38,568 nt of DNA from Oligoflexus sp. (GCF_035712445.1 NZ_DASTAT010000119.1:1-38568), one strand, 5' to 3'. Positions 8,593 through 17,562 are shown, counted from the stretch's first letter. Notes: generated from the sequence alone by a model not told the origin. Made by a program: numbers and translations.

Positions 8593-8730
8593 GGCGCCTC
8601 GATTTGTCCCCTGATGAAAAACCACGATCTCTATCTGAGATCCAGCGCACTTAAACCAAATTCAATTTTGTACTCTTATGAGTCTCTCTGTCTTGTCGGT
8701 ACAATGGGGAATAAGTTTAAGGAGATGACC

Positions 8731-10002
8731 ATGGACTTTGTCAGAAGCGCGGAACGGAAAGCCTCGTATTTGGACCAGCAGGGACTCGGCCCACTCCTGC
8801 TTAAACTCCAGACAAGAATCCACGGTTTCCTTCTGCAGGAACAGGATCTGCGGCTCATCAGTCCGGCGCTGGCGCGGGCTCTCACCTTTGACCTGACCTA
8901 TCTTCTGATGCGGCATCGGGCCTGGCATAACGCCCCCATACTTTCAGAACTTTCCATCGACTTTTTATGCAGCGAATTCCAAATTCCAAGGCAGCTCGGC
9001 ACCCAACTGGTCGAAAACAGCCTGGATCTGCTGCATTCTTATACTCCTGTCGAACTCGACTGGACCGCGGAAAAATATGAAGAGGAATTTCTGGAGCACC
9101 TCTTCATTTGCTCGACCCTGGCCACGGATGATGGGGCCCTGGCCGATGACATCGGCTTTGGCCGCAATCTGATCGAGCTTTTGCGCACGGCTGTGCGTTT
9201 GGATCAGGATGCCGACACGGCTGGACTCTTTCAATTCGCCCCGGAATTGGCTGGAAAAATCTATCGCATCATGAACCGGATTTTTGCCGAACAGGACGCC
9301 TGCCCCTGGATCCTGGACCTGTACCGCCTGAAGAATATACTGCAGCGGGAACCCTACACTAAAAAAAGGACACTGACTCCGGAATACCTCAATCGTCTTT
9401 TTAACATCTTGCTTTGCTGCAACTGGCAAGGCAATGATGCTAAAACCATCGCGGCCAGTGGCATTGGCGAACATCTGAGCAGCGATCTGGGTACACTAAG
9501 CCGTTGTGGACTTGTGTATGAAGAAAGCCGCCGCCGCCCCTATCCGAACTTAATTCGCTTGAGTGCCAAGGGTTTGGAATTGACACGCGCGGCCTTCTCG
9601 ATAGCAGCTTGCGCCCCGCAGCATCCCGAGCTGAAAGGGTTACCCGCAATCTATCAGGCTGCAGTCCTGGAACGATTGCTTAGTAATCCTAGCGAAGACC
9701 GGATGACCTGGATGAAAAATCAAACGCCTTTGCTGACGCCAGAGGCTCTGCGACTGCTTATTGAAATTTTGAAAGAACAGCAAAAAGACGAGACTTTACT
9801 GGAGGTTTTCGAAAATTTGCTGCATAATCACGCACACGCATGGATTCGTGCGGAGATCTGCGAAGCTCTCCCCCTTGCGGATAAGCCGGATGTTTCACAA
9901 AATCTTTTGCGACCTTTGGCCTCCCAGGATCCATCCCCGATGGTTCGGCAGGCAGCTCGGGCGGCGCTCAAGAGACAGGCACGGTTGACGAGCCAGGTGT
10001 AA
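8731..10002 (+). CDS. Helical-repeat protein of unknown function
   Basis: About 423 residues. The start is the ATG at 8731 because AAGGAG lies six bases before it; longer readings lack a site. The protein is soluble and nearly all alpha-helical. The final 80 residues look like HEAT-type repeats: AWIRAEICEALPLADKPDV, then SPMVRQAARAALKRQA. A middle segment (ASGIGEHLSSDLGTLSRCGL, then IRLSAKGLELTRAAF) resembles a winged-helix fold. Several features (ILCCNWQGNDAKTIA with the preceding helical domain) recall AAA+ ATPase C-terminal parts, but no Walker motif is present. It is divergent from the giant TPR gene (138-base gap), so the two may be co-regulated. Confidence 0.75.
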   Translation: MDFVRSAERKASYLDQQGLGPLLLKLQTRIHGFLLQEQDLRLISPALARALTFDLTYLLMRHRAWHNAPILSELSIDFLCSEFQIPRQLGTQLVENSLDLLHSYTPVELDWTAEKYEEEFLEHLFICSTLATDDGALADDIGFGRNLIELLRTAVRLDQDADTAGLFQFAPELAGKIYRIMNRIFAEQDACPWILDLYRLKNILQREPYTKKRTLTPEYLNRLFNILLCCNWQGNDAKTIAASGIGEHLSSDLGTLSRCGLVYEESRRRPYPNLIRLSAKGLELTRAAFSIAACAPQHPELKGLPAIYQAAVLERLLSNPSEDRMTWMKNQTPLLTPEALRLLIEILKEQQKDETLLEVFENLLHNHAHAWIRAEICEALPLADKPDVSQNLLRPLASQDPSPMVRQAARAALKRQARLTSQV

Positions 10003-10042
10003 CCAAGCGCAAATCCATGGCGTGTGGACGATGGGATTGATG

Positions 10043-10068
10043 GACTCTCGCACGAGAGTGCGAGGGTC
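10043..10068 (+). repeat. Strong hairpin before the DUF4301 gene
   Basis: An 11-bp stem with one T-G wobble: GACTCTCGCAC, loop GAGA, GTGCGAGGGTC. It lies 40 bases after one stop and 25 bases before the next start. There is no T-run, so it is not a classic terminator; it could shape the 5' leader of the next gene. Confidence 0.5.
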
Positions 10069-10093
10069 ATAATAGGGGCCATGGAGTTGCGCT

Positions 10094-11629
10094 ATGTTGA
10101 AAGGTATGACTGTTGCGGAGGTTCGCGAGCTTAATCTGGATGTTCATGATATTCAGATTCATCAGCAGCGGATCAGTGAAGGTGTGAAGAATCGGGATGA
10201 TCTCTTTGTTCCGATCGAAGACACGTGCCGGATCGAGAATGGGGGCATCATCCCCCAGCGGTTTCTCCACCAGGTGAATCGAGATAAAGCGCAGGGTTTT
10301 GTGGCTTTTGTTCCAGCAGCTGGGGCCGCGAGCCGTTATTTCAAGCCCCTGATGGATTTACGCCTCGCCCTTGAAGAGTTGAACCAGGATAAAGTCGAAG
10401 TCCAGCACAAGAGCCTGAAACAGCAGAATGCCGTGAATTGGCCTTTGCCCTTGCACCTCAACCAGTTCATCCATCAGGACCGCTGCCCCCGCATCACGCC
10501 CGAACAGGCGAAAATCCTCATCGAAGAGATCGATCTGCCCAAGGCTCTTCTTCCCTGCTGGAAAGATGGCCCCACCTTTCTGCAGATGAAGCAGCAGGAG
10601 CACGAAAAAATCCATGGCATGCTCGCCGAGTATTACGTCGCGCCTTTGGATCAATCCGCGCCCTTCGCCGAGCACCTGAATGAAAGAAGTCAGGACAATG
10701 AGCGTCCGCGCTATTTCCTGGAGCAGGGCAAGCAGCTGTCGACGCTGCGCTTTCGTCCCGATGGAATGCCCTACCGCACACCCGAGGGCAAATTATCCAT
10801 CGTACCGGCCGGTCATGGGATGCTGGTGAAGCTCTTTCCCGAGATTCGGAAGAAAACCCCTGACGCGCATTCGCTTTTCATTCGCAATATCGACAATGTC
10901 AACGGCTGGAACTCGGACGTCCTTCAGGAAACCGAACTCTTCCTCGTCCAGCATCAGATGGTTTTAGGCACGCTCCGCAGCATTCGGGAGAGCCTTCACA
11001 AGGATGATCTGAATACCGCCGCGCAACTGGCCGAAGATCTTTTGCAGAACATGGTGAATCCAAGGCCGATGCCGGCCAGCTCCTGGCTCAAGGAGCTGGA
11101 AAAACCCTGGCAGCCCCTTTGGAAGCTCCTCGTGCAGGGCTTTCATTGCCCCGAATCCCACGCGCAAAGGATGCGCAGGAATCATCAGGACAAGCGCGCG
11201 CTCAAGGAACTTTACGATAGGCCGCTGAACACCCTCGGCCAGGTCCCGAACAGCGGGAAGGATGTGGGCGGCACAGCAGTTTTTGCCCACACCAAGGACG
11301 GTGACGTCAGTATCTGCCTTGAACTGCCGCATGCCAGCGCCGTGGATAAAAAGCGCTTCCTGGAAGATCCGACGAAGGCCACCCACTTCAATCCGGTCTT
11401 CGTCGCGGCCGAGATTCCGGTGAACCCGCGCGCCTATGATCTTGAGCAATGTCCATTCTGGATTCTCGCCGAAAAAACCATGCTGGGGGAACCCGTGGTT
11501 TATCACGAGATCGTGCTTTATGAAGTGATCGGCAATAGTCTGACGGCGAATGTCCTTTTTCCCGAGATTTCCCGGAAATTGTTTCATCCCCACAAGACTC
11601 TGCTCGACGGTGTGAAACCCACGACTTAA
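10094..11629 (+). CDS. DUF4301 family protein
   Basis: 511 residues with ATG at 10094, preceded by GGAG and seven bases. Near residue 70 it has VPAAGAASRYFK, like the nucleotide-binding signature of NTP-transferases (LxGGxGTR-like), followed by conserved blocks such as GTAVFAHTKDG and HFNPVFVAAEIP. I recall this pattern from DUF4301 proteins, mostly of Bacteroidota, which are thought to be nucleotidyltransferase-like; no reaction has been proven that I know of. No signal peptide. A hairpin lies in its leader. Its flanking genes give no functional hint. Family assignment is moderate and function unknown. Confidence 0.7.
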   Translation: MLKGMTVAEVRELNLDVHDIQIHQQRISEGVKNRDDLFVPIEDTCRIENGGIIPQRFLHQVNRDKAQGFVAFVPAAGAASRYFKPLMDLRLALEELNQDKVEVQHKSLKQQNAVNWPLPLHLNQFIHQDRCPRITPEQAKILIEEIDLPKALLPCWKDGPTFLQMKQQEHEKIHGMLAEYYVAPLDQSAPFAEHLNERSQDNERPRYFLEQGKQLSTLRFRPDGMPYRTPEGKLSIVPAGHGMLVKLFPEIRKKTPDAHSLFIRNIDNVNGWNSDVLQETELFLVQHQMVLGTLRSIRESLHKDDLNTAAQLAEDLLQNMVNPRPMPASSWLKELEKPWQPLWKLLVQGFHCPESHAQRMRRNHQDKRALKELYDRPLNTLGQVPNSGKDVGGTAVFAHTKDGDVSICLELPHASAVDKKRFLEDPTKATHFNPVFVAAEIPVNPRAYDLEQCPFWILAEKTMLGEPVVYHEIVLYEVIGNSLTANVLFPEISRKLFHPHKTLLDGVKPTT

Positions 11630-11761
11630 AACCTCGCATTGTCCGCTGAGGGGTTTTGTCCGCCAGTCCTTTGACGAAGTGGCAAACCCCTGACACCCCA
11701 AACCAGCCAAGACTTACCCCAGGCAGAGCTTGCGCAGCACCCGTACTGCAAGGTTTACCCG

Positions 11762-11791
11762 TTGAAGAAGGGCTTAAACCCTACCTAGAAT
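11762..11791 (+). promoter_or_regulatory. Candidate promoter of the small HTH-like gene
   Basis: TTGAAG (11762-11767), an 18-base spacer and TAGAAT (11786-11791, 5 of 6 matches to TATAAT). A dyad GAATGGT/ACCATTC (11788-11815) overlaps the -10 and the probable start, just before the AAGGAG ribosome binding site. The dyad could be an operator or a leader hairpin. Confidence 0.45.
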
Positions 11792-11832
11792 GGTAATAGA
11801 TAACCCCAACCATTCTCGGAAGGAGTTCTTTG

Positions 11833-12099
11833 ATGGGTCCGCAAGTCGGCAAGTCGGTCTTTAAGAAAGCTCTTGTGGAGCTGGGTCATGACCCAGGTAA
11901 CTACGAAGGCAAACGTGTGACTCTGGGTGGAATGTGTGAGCTTTATGAGCTGGACCAGGACTTTGTGCTGGACGCCATCGACAGGAAGGAAATCGCAGCG
12001 CATTACGACTACTACCATGACACCATCTGGGTTGATGCTCTGGATGCTGCTCATTTCTACTACTGCTACCTGAGTCGTGAGAAGCTCTTTAATCCTTGA
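11833..12099 (+). CDS. Small protein with MerR/excisionase-like features
   Basis: 88 residues. ATG at 11833 follows AAGGAG by seven bases; a TTG one codon earlier is less likely. The segment FVLDAIDRKEIAAHYDYYHD followed by TIWVDALDAAHFYYCYL resembles the helix-plus-wing fold of excisionase or MerR-type DNA-binding domains, where a short hairpin ends in a V-x-x-L-DAA-like helix. The match is by eye and weak. No phage genes are near. The dyad in its promoter could fit self-regulation. The start of the protein (GPQVGKSVFKKALVELGHDP) is basic and helical. Confidence 0.55.
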   Translation: MGPQVGKSVFKKALVELGHDPGNYEGKRVTLGGMCELYELDQDFVLDAIDRKEIAAHYDYYHDTIWVDALDAAHFYYCYLSREKLFNP

Positions 12100-12105
12100 G
12101 GCAGA

Positions 12106-12121
12106 CTGGGTTCATACCCAG
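12106..12121 (+). repeat. Hairpin after the small HTH-like gene
   Basis: CTGGGT, loop TCAT, ACCCAG: a six-bp stem seven bases past the stop codon. No T-run follows, so at best it is a transcript end-stabilising hairpin. Confidence 0.35.
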
Positions 12122-12139
12122 CCCCAGGGAAGAAAGCTG

Positions 12140-12168
12140 CTGACATTTCAGGACGATCGAGGTATATG
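12140..12168 (+). promoter_or_regulatory. Promoter candidate for the LysR gene
   Basis: CTGACA (5 of 6 matches to TTGACA) at 12140-12145, a 17-base spacer and TATATG at 12163-12168. Transcription would begin near 12175, inside or just before a TCCGCCC/GGGCGGA stem (12174-12197) in the leader. Confidence 0.5.
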
Positions 12169-12232
12169 AAGGTTCCGCCCTTGGAAAAAAGGGCGGAGAA
12201 TCCTGCCTGCACCCAACTGAGGTCAACGTATC

Positions 12233-13177
12233 ATGTCTTTGCTGGCCCGACTCAACCTCAATTATCTACGCATTTTTCTCGTGGTGTATCGTACGCGCAG
12301 TATGACTTTGGCAGCCAAGCAGTTGCATTTGACTCAATCGGGAGTCAGTCAGCAGATCAAGTCGCTGGAAGATACGCTCGGTATTATCCTCTTTGATCGT
12401 ATCAACCGGAAAATCATCCCAACCGATGAAGCTGAACAGCTCTATGCCGAGTGTTCCCGGCGTCTGGACGATCTGGAGAATACGCTGCGGCAGATATCCA
12501 ATCAGGACAATGAGCTTCAGGGTCGCGTCAAAGTTGGAATCTCGCCGTCCCTTCGCGAGCGTCGGATCACCGAGCTGCTCGCGGAATTCGGACGGCAGCA
12601 TCCCAAAGTGAAATTCGACATGCGGGTGGGATTGGCGAATGAGCTGAGCACCTGGTTTGAAAAGGGCCGGCTCGACTTCGCCTTTGCCGACGCCTTCGTC
12701 AACGAACCCAATATCGAATTCGATGAGGTCGCGAGCGATCCTTACGACCTTATCTGTCACGAGGACTTTCTCCAGCAGTTCAAGGAAGGCGATGAGCTTT
12801 TCGATAACTACTGTCGCATGCCCTTCGTGAATTACGTGGAGGCCCCGGAGCTTCTGAACGCCTGGTTCAAGAAGAACTTCAACCGCCTGCCGAAGGAACT
12901 CGATGTCCGCTGCACCGTGATGGATCATCACGCCGTGGCCGATTTCGTTCGGGAGGGCATGGGCGCGGGCCTTCTGCCGGAGGCGAGCCTGCAGAGCCTG
13001 CTCAATCGCGAGCCGAAATTGCGTCGTCTGCATGTGAAGGCCACCGTTTCGAATCGGATTCGAGTGGCCTACCTACGGAAGCGTACCATGGGCCTGGCGG
13101 CGAAGATCTGCCTGCAATGGATTTCGGAACAGATGGGCAAAGCCTCGCTTCCCGCTTCCGACAAGGCCGACAAGTAA
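12233..13177 (+). CDS. LysR-family transcriptional regulator
   Basis: 314 residues, typical family length. Residues 8-67 are the LysR winged HTH (AAKQLHLTQSGVSQQIKSLE). Residues of about 95-300 form the effector-binding domain, starting GRVKVGISPSLRERRI. The protein would bind DNA as a tetramer and sense a small ligand, which cannot be read from sequence. It has its own promoter and a hairpin leader. LysR proteins often control a divergent neighbour, but here all flanking genes run the same way, so its target is unknown. It ends in a charged tail SDKADK. Confidence 0.9.
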   Translation: MSLLARLNLNYLRIFLVVYRTRSMTLAAKQLHLTQSGVSQQIKSLEDTLGIILFDRINRKIIPTDEAEQLYAECSRRLDDLENTLRQISNQDNELQGRVKVGISPSLRERRITELLAEFGRQHPKVKFDMRVGLANELSTWFEKGRLDFAFADAFVNEPNIEFDEVASDPYDLICHEDFLQQFKEGDELFDNYCRMPFVNYVEAPELLNAWFKKNFNRLPKELDVRCTVMDHHAVADFVREGMGAGLLPEASLQSLLNREPKLRRLHVKATVSNRIRVAYLRKRTMGLAAKICLQWISEQMGKASLPASDKADK

Positions 13178-13530
13178 TTCACGCCTTAAAGTCAGCGAAC
13201 AGCTGACTTGCACAGAATTCAGGAGCAATAAGGCGAGCTTATTACAATTACCAAGATTAAATAATTTCACAGCTTTATGAAGCAACGATAAAGTGGCCAT
13301 AAGAACGACCAAGTGGGTAGGAAGGCGGCCACCTTTACTTCAAAAAAGCTCTCCGGTATACAAATGTTCACCCGAAAGTTCCCGATATCTGCTGCCCCTT
13401 CCTCCCGCATGACACATCCGTAGCTGCAGCCCATGCATCGCCCCCATATTTCTCTTGATTCCCTGTCTCATTCCAAGCATCTCCATAAAGCAAGCTGATC
13501 CCCGGCACATTTAACGTGAAAAGGGTTTCC
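13178..13530. other. 353-base intergenic stretch between lysR-type gene and serB
   Basis: No ORF is convincing here. It holds two hairpins near its start: AAGTCAGC/GCTGACTT (13189-13209, 8 bp, loop of 5) and AATAAG/CTTATT (13227-13243). Neither is followed by a T-run. The rest shows no clear promoter by eye, though serB must be transcribed from somewhere in it. Confidence 0.4.
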
Positions 13531-14346
13531 ATGTCGTCTTATCGTTTGATCGTCGATGCCGAACGATCCTCGCTCTTCACTGGTCTCGGTCCGCCCCGTC
13601 TTGTGACGTCCCTGCAGCTTCATCTCTTCCCCGCCTGTCAGGGCCCCATACCCGGCACGATAAGGCAACAGATTCTGGCCATCAACAGCGCGGGCGCCAC
13701 AGCCCTCGCCGTTCCAGAGCGCCCCTGGAAAGCCGTTCTCTTCGATATGGATTCCACCGTCATAGCCGAGGAATCCATTGTCGAGTTGGCCCGAGCGGCC
13801 GGCCGGCAGGAGGAAGTGCACCGCATCACCGAGCAGGCCATGGCTGGCCTTTTGGATTTTAAATCCGCGCTTCGTCAGCGCGTGGCCATGCTGCGCGGCG
13901 TCCCTTCTGATGTCATCGACAAGGTGGGCCAGACCTTGACCATCAATCCCGGTATGCACGAATTCGCCAAAGCGGCCCGGGCGCGTGGCATTGAACTGCA
14001 CCTGGTCTCGGGTGGCTTCAATCCTTTGGCTGCGCGGATTGTTCGCGAGCTGGATTTTCAGGGCTTCCGCGCCAATGAACTGGCCGTCGCGGATGGCCAG
14101 CTGACCGGCGAACTGATCGGCGAGATCGTCGACGCCGAGGTCAAGGCGAATTACCTGGATGAACTTTGCAAAAAACGCGGGTTCAGCCCCGACGAAGTGG
14201 TGGCTGTAGGCGACGGTGCCAATGACCTCCCGATGCTGCTCAAGGCCGGCGCTGCGATCGGCTACCATCCCAAGGCCGTGTTGCTGCCGCATATCCACGG
14301 CGCCAATCTTCATGACCATCGAGTGCTCGTACACGCCCTTCTTTAA
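13531..14346 (+). CDS. serB: Phosphoserine phosphatase
   Basis: 271 residues from the ATG at 13531 (MSSYRLI); a GTG five codons earlier is possible. It is a haloacid dehalogenase-type phosphatase that removes phosphate from phosphoserine, the last step of serine synthesis. All four motifs are visible: DMDST at 72-76 (Asp72 nucleophile, Asp74 acid/base), Ser160 in LVSGG, Lys205 in DAEVKANY, and GDGAND at 228-233 for Mg2+ binding. A short N-terminal region of about 65 residues precedes the catalytic domain, shorter than the ACT-containing forms. Cytoplasmic. It sits alone upstream of the aminopeptidase gene. Confidence 0.92.
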   Translation: MSSYRLIVDAERSSLFTGLGPPRLVTSLQLHLFPACQGPIPGTIRQQILAINSAGATALAVPERPWKAVLFDMDSTVIAEESIVELARAAGRQEEVHRITEQAMAGLLDFKSALRQRVAMLRGVPSDVIDKVGQTLTINPGMHEFAKAARARGIELHLVSGGFNPLAARIVRELDFQGFRANELAVADGQLTGELIGEIVDAEVKANYLDELCKKRGFSPDEVVAVGDGANDLPMLLKAGAAIGYHPKAVLLPHIHGANLHDHRVLVHALL

Positions 14347-14435
14347 TGGTACAAAGAAGAATGAAATAAAGTTCCGTTATCAACCGAGAGGCAAGGCCAA
14401 CCTGGCTTTTCCTTTTCGTTTGCGATGAGGTTTGC

Positions 14436-15887
14436 ATGCATCTGAAGTTTCTGAACAGCACCACGAATATCCTGCCCAAAAAGGGTGCTGTATTCATGAT
14501 CGGCTCGCTCAAGGCTTTTCAAAACAAACTGCACGAGAAAATCCTGCCGGGCGACGTGGCCGCCTTGTTCCAGGAAGCTCTGAAAACGCCCCGCCTGGGC
14601 CGAACCCCGATCAACTTCCAAACCTTGACCGGCCTCGTCAGTCCCCACAAAGTGGTGATGGGCATCCTTCCTGAAAAAGTGGCGAAGGATAACAGCCCGA
14701 CCCGCCGGGAATGGATCTTTCAGCAGCTTGATGCCGTGGAGAGTGAAGAGCATTCCCTCGTCGTTCTTTATCTGGATCGCCCCGAACAGTATGCGAGCGT
14801 CGCGACCGCCGTCGCAAGGCGCCTCCGTATCGTCAACCGCCGCAAAAACGCCAAACCTCGCACCATTCATGTCATCGCCCTGGATTCCAAAGGCCATGTC
14901 ATCGAAGCCAATGAACGCGTGCGGAGCCTCAGCGAACAGGTGGCCTGGGCCTGCCAGGTCGTGGACATGCCGCCCAATGAACTGACGCCGGATGCCTTCG
15001 CCGATGAGATCAAGGATAAATTCAAGGGCGTGGTCGGAGTCACCTACAAGGATATCGTCGGCCCACGACTGCGCACCGAAGGTCTGCACGGCATTCACGC
15101 CGTGGGCAAGGGTGCGGCCGAACCGCCCCGCTTAATCATCCTCGATTATAAGCCCCGCAGCGCGAAAAAAACCGTGGTGCTGGCCGGCAAAGGCGTGACC
15201 TTTGATACCGGCGGCCTGAGTCTGAAACCCGGGGCCAGCATGGTCGGCATGAAGGGTGACATGGGAGGGGCAGCGGCCATCCTCGGTGCTTTTCATTTTC
15301 TGATTGCCAATAAATGTCCGCATCGCGTGATCGCCTGCGTGGGACTCGTCGAGAATGCGATCGGCCCCCATTCCTTCCGCAATGACGATGTGATCACCAT
15401 GCATTCCGGTAAAACGGTGGAAGTGAATAACACCGATGCCGAGGGCCGGATCGTGCTGGCGGATTGCCTTTCCTACTGCGCGCGGAAATATAAACCAGAC
15501 CTGATCATTGATGCGGCGACCCTGACCGGCGCACAGATGGTCGCGACCGGACTTCTGCATGCCGGCGTTGTTTCCAATCGCGAGGATCTGGAGCTTTTGG
15601 CCAAAAGGGTCGGCCTGGAAACCGGAGATATGGTCGTCCCCCTCCCCTTTGCGCCGGAACTTTATCAGAATGAATTCAAGAGCCAGATCGCGGATATGGT
15701 GAACTCGGTGAAGAACCGCAGCAATGCCCAACCGAGCTGTGCCGCGCAGTTTATTTATAGTCATGTCGATGATCTTGATATTCCCTGGCTGCATATAGAC
15801 ATGGCCGGCCCATCCAACACGGCGAGTGGTCTGGGCACAGGGTACGGAATTCAACTCATATCGCGACTGACTCAGGAATATGTGTAA
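14436..15887 (+). CDS. pepA: M17 leucyl aminopeptidase
   Basis: 483 residues with GAGG five bases before ATG. This cytosolic zinc (or manganese) exopeptidase removes N-terminal amino acids; the family works as a hexamer. The family signature NTDAEGR is at 332-338. Metal and catalytic positions are present: Lys252 and Asp257 in GKGVTFDTGG, Lys264 in SLKP, Asp275, Asp334 and Glu336. The N-terminal domain is diverged from E. coli PepA. The sequence recalls the NPEPL1-like branch, so substrate preference is uncertain. It lies 89 bases after serB, probably with its own start. Confidence 0.92.
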   Translation: MHLKFLNSTTNILPKKGAVFMIGSLKAFQNKLHEKILPGDVAALFQEALKTPRLGRTPINFQTLTGLVSPHKVVMGILPEKVAKDNSPTRREWIFQQLDAVESEEHSLVVLYLDRPEQYASVATAVARRLRIVNRRKNAKPRTIHVIALDSKGHVIEANERVRSLSEQVAWACQVVDMPPNELTPDAFADEIKDKFKGVVGVTYKDIVGPRLRTEGLHGIHAVGKGAAEPPRLIILDYKPRSAKKTVVLAGKGVTFDTGGLSLKPGASMVGMKGDMGGAAAILGAFHFLIANKCPHRVIACVGLVENAIGPHSFRNDDVITMHSGKTVEVNNTDAEGRIVLADCLSYCARKYKPDLIIDAATLTGAQMVATGLLHAGVVSNREDLELLAKRVGLETGDMVVPLPFAPELYQNEFKSQIADMVNSVKNRSNAQPSCAAQFIYSHVDDLDIPWLHIDMAGPSNTASGLGTGYGIQLISRLTQEYV

Positions 15888-16000
15888 AAATTCGGCCGCA
15901 AAGCCAGTCCCATCCTGCCCTATAAGCTTGACCCCGGGGTGCTGCTCCTGTAACTAAGGTGAACTTTGTGAGCCCTTAATTTCCACCCCGGAGTCCCGAT

Positions 16001-16732
16001 ATGATCTCTTATCTCGGCGTAACTTTTGACGAACTTCTGCAAGCCTTTGAAGATTCCTTTGCCTTTTCCGACGATCGCCCGGATCGCCTGCTGGAAGAAC
16101 CCATTGAAGTTTCGGAAGCGGACGAAGACGAAGAGTCCGATGCTGACGAGGACATCGAAGTCGAGGAATTTGAAGATGATGAGGACGTGGACGGCCTGAT
16201 GATCGACGAGCAGGGCCAGCTGCACGCCTACGGTGAGTCCGTGCCGGACGCAGCCGAGAATGCCCTTGCTTTTTTGACTGACTATATTGTCGCCGACGAA
16301 ATGAACGAGCAATGGCTCCCCCTGAACGAAGCTCGCGGTGCCGTTCTTGCCCTCCAGAGTCTGCTTGAGGAATTGGATGAAATTCCTGAAGTCGACTGTG
16401 CTTACCACTTTGTGATTTCACGGGCCGAGACGACAGGTTATCCTGATTTTGTCACCATGCGTCCTTTGAATGGCGAGAGCGCCCCGGCCGAGTCCTTGAC
16501 TCGCACGGACAAGGCTTATGAAGGTGTGGTCAATGATAACACGGCCCTTACCGAACTCTTTGCCAAGGCAGACGTTCCGGAAGACGAGCAGGAATTGCTC
16601 GCCGATGTGATTTCTGAAGCGGTTGCAGCACTGGCCGAAGAGCAGTGCGGCGTGGTCTTCGATGTGAAAGCATTCTGCCGATCTTTGACTGAAATGGCTG
16701 CGGCTCATCGCGGTGAGGGCATCCAGCTCTAA
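16001..16732 (+). CDS. Highly acidic protein of unknown function
   Basis: 243 residues; ATG at 16001 follows GGAG by seven bases. Residues of about 30-66 are nearly all Asp/Glu (for example EADEDEESDADEDIEVEEFE). The rest contains helical segments such as NEARGAVLALQSLLEELDEI and LLADVISEAVAALAEEQCGV. No known domain is recognised. It is soluble and cytoplasmic. It lies 39 bases upstream of the SPFH gene in the same direction, so the two are likely an operon. The acidic stretch could bind cations or basic proteins; that is a guess. Confidence 0.7.
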   Translation: MISYLGVTFDELLQAFEDSFAFSDDRPDRLLEEPIEVSEADEDEESDADEDIEVEEFEDDEDVDGLMIDEQGQLHAYGESVPDAAENALAFLTDYIVADEMNEQWLPLNEARGAVLALQSLLEELDEIPEVDCAYHFVISRAETTGYPDFVTMRPLNGESAPAESLTRTDKAYEGVVNDNTALTELFAKADVPEDEQELLADVISEAVAALAEEQCGVVFDVKAFCRSLTEMAAAHRGEGIQL

Positions 16733-16771
16733 GCCCCAAGGTCGCGCCTGAATCCCCTTTAGGAGTTTCTG

Positions 16772-17560
16772 ATGCGCGACTTGTCTAACAAGACTCTGAT
16801 TTTCGCCCTCGTAGCCTTCTTCGCCGTTATCTTCATCTATTCCAGTTTTTATGTGGTTGACCCCGGAAATCGCGGCATCGTCGTGACTCTGGGCAAGACC
16901 GATCCCCTCGCCAAACCTGAAGGCGTCGGCTATAAGACCCCCATGATCTCCAAACTCTACCAGGTTTCCGTTCGTCAGCAGTCCGAAGGCGTGAAGGCGG
17001 AATGCTATTCCTCGGATTTGCAGCAGGTGAACATCAACCTGAAGGTGCTTTACCGCGTGCCGGAAAACAAGGTCATCACGATCTTCACCCAGTATGCCGG
17101 CAATCCCTTTGATTCCCTGGTCGCGCCGCGCGTTCAGGAAGCCATCAAGGAAGCCACCGCGCTGGAAAGCGCTGAAGGCATCGTGAAAGGACGCGAGCGC
17201 ATCAAGCTGAAAGTTTTGGAAGCCGCGCAGAAAAAAATCCAGGACCTGGTTTCGATTGAAGACGTCGTGATTGAAAATGTTTCCCTGTCCCCTGAGCTGG
17301 AAAAAGCCATCGAGGAAAAAATGGTTCAGGAGCAGGAGGCAGCCAAATCCAAATTCCTGAAAGACAAGGCCAAGGTTGAGGCGGAAACTGCGGAAATTCG
17401 TGCGGCTGGTGAAGCGCGCGCCATCGACATTCGCGGCGAAGCCATTCGCAAGAATCCTGGAATTATCGAGCTGCAGATGATCGAGAAGTGGAATGGCGTC
17501 TCGCCCCTTGTGGTCGGGCAAACCAATGGCAGCTTTGTACTGCCTTTGAATAAGAAATAA
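16772..17560 (+). CDS. SPFH/prohibitin family membrane protein
   Basis: 262 residues with AGGAG before the ATG. One N-terminal membrane segment (about residues 8-27) is followed by an SPFH domain beginning YVVDPGNRGIVVTLGK. Then comes a long charged coiled coil (LEKAIEEKMVQEQEAAKSKF and onward) and a C-terminal VLPLNKK. Family members form ring or cage assemblies at membranes and control proteases or membrane order. In some bacteria HflK/HflC regulate FtsH, but here no partner is encoded next door. It follows the acidic protein by 39 bases. Converges with the desaturase gene at a 2-base gap. Confidence 0.87.
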   Translation: MRDLSNKTLIFALVAFFAVIFIYSSFYVVDPGNRGIVVTLGKTDPLAKPEGVGYKTPMISKLYQVSVRQQSEGVKAECYSSDLQQVNINLKVLYRVPENKVITIFTQYAGNPFDSLVAPRVQEAIKEATALESAEGIVKGRERIKLKVLEAAQKKIQDLVSIEDVVIENVSLSPELEKAIEEKMVQEQEAAKSKFLKDKAKVEAETAEIRAAGEARAIDIRGEAIRKNPGIIELQMIEKWNGVSPLVVGQTNGSFVLPLNKK

Positions 17561-17562
17561 CT

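Noticed and set aside
12174..12197. TCCGCCC/GGGCGGA stem as a terminator
   Set aside because: The A/T run lies inside the loop and not after the stem; it sits in the leader of the LysR gene.
14347..14435. Possible terminator between serB and pepA
   Set aside because: The GC-rich stem near 14394-14413 is imperfect and the T-run is interrupted.
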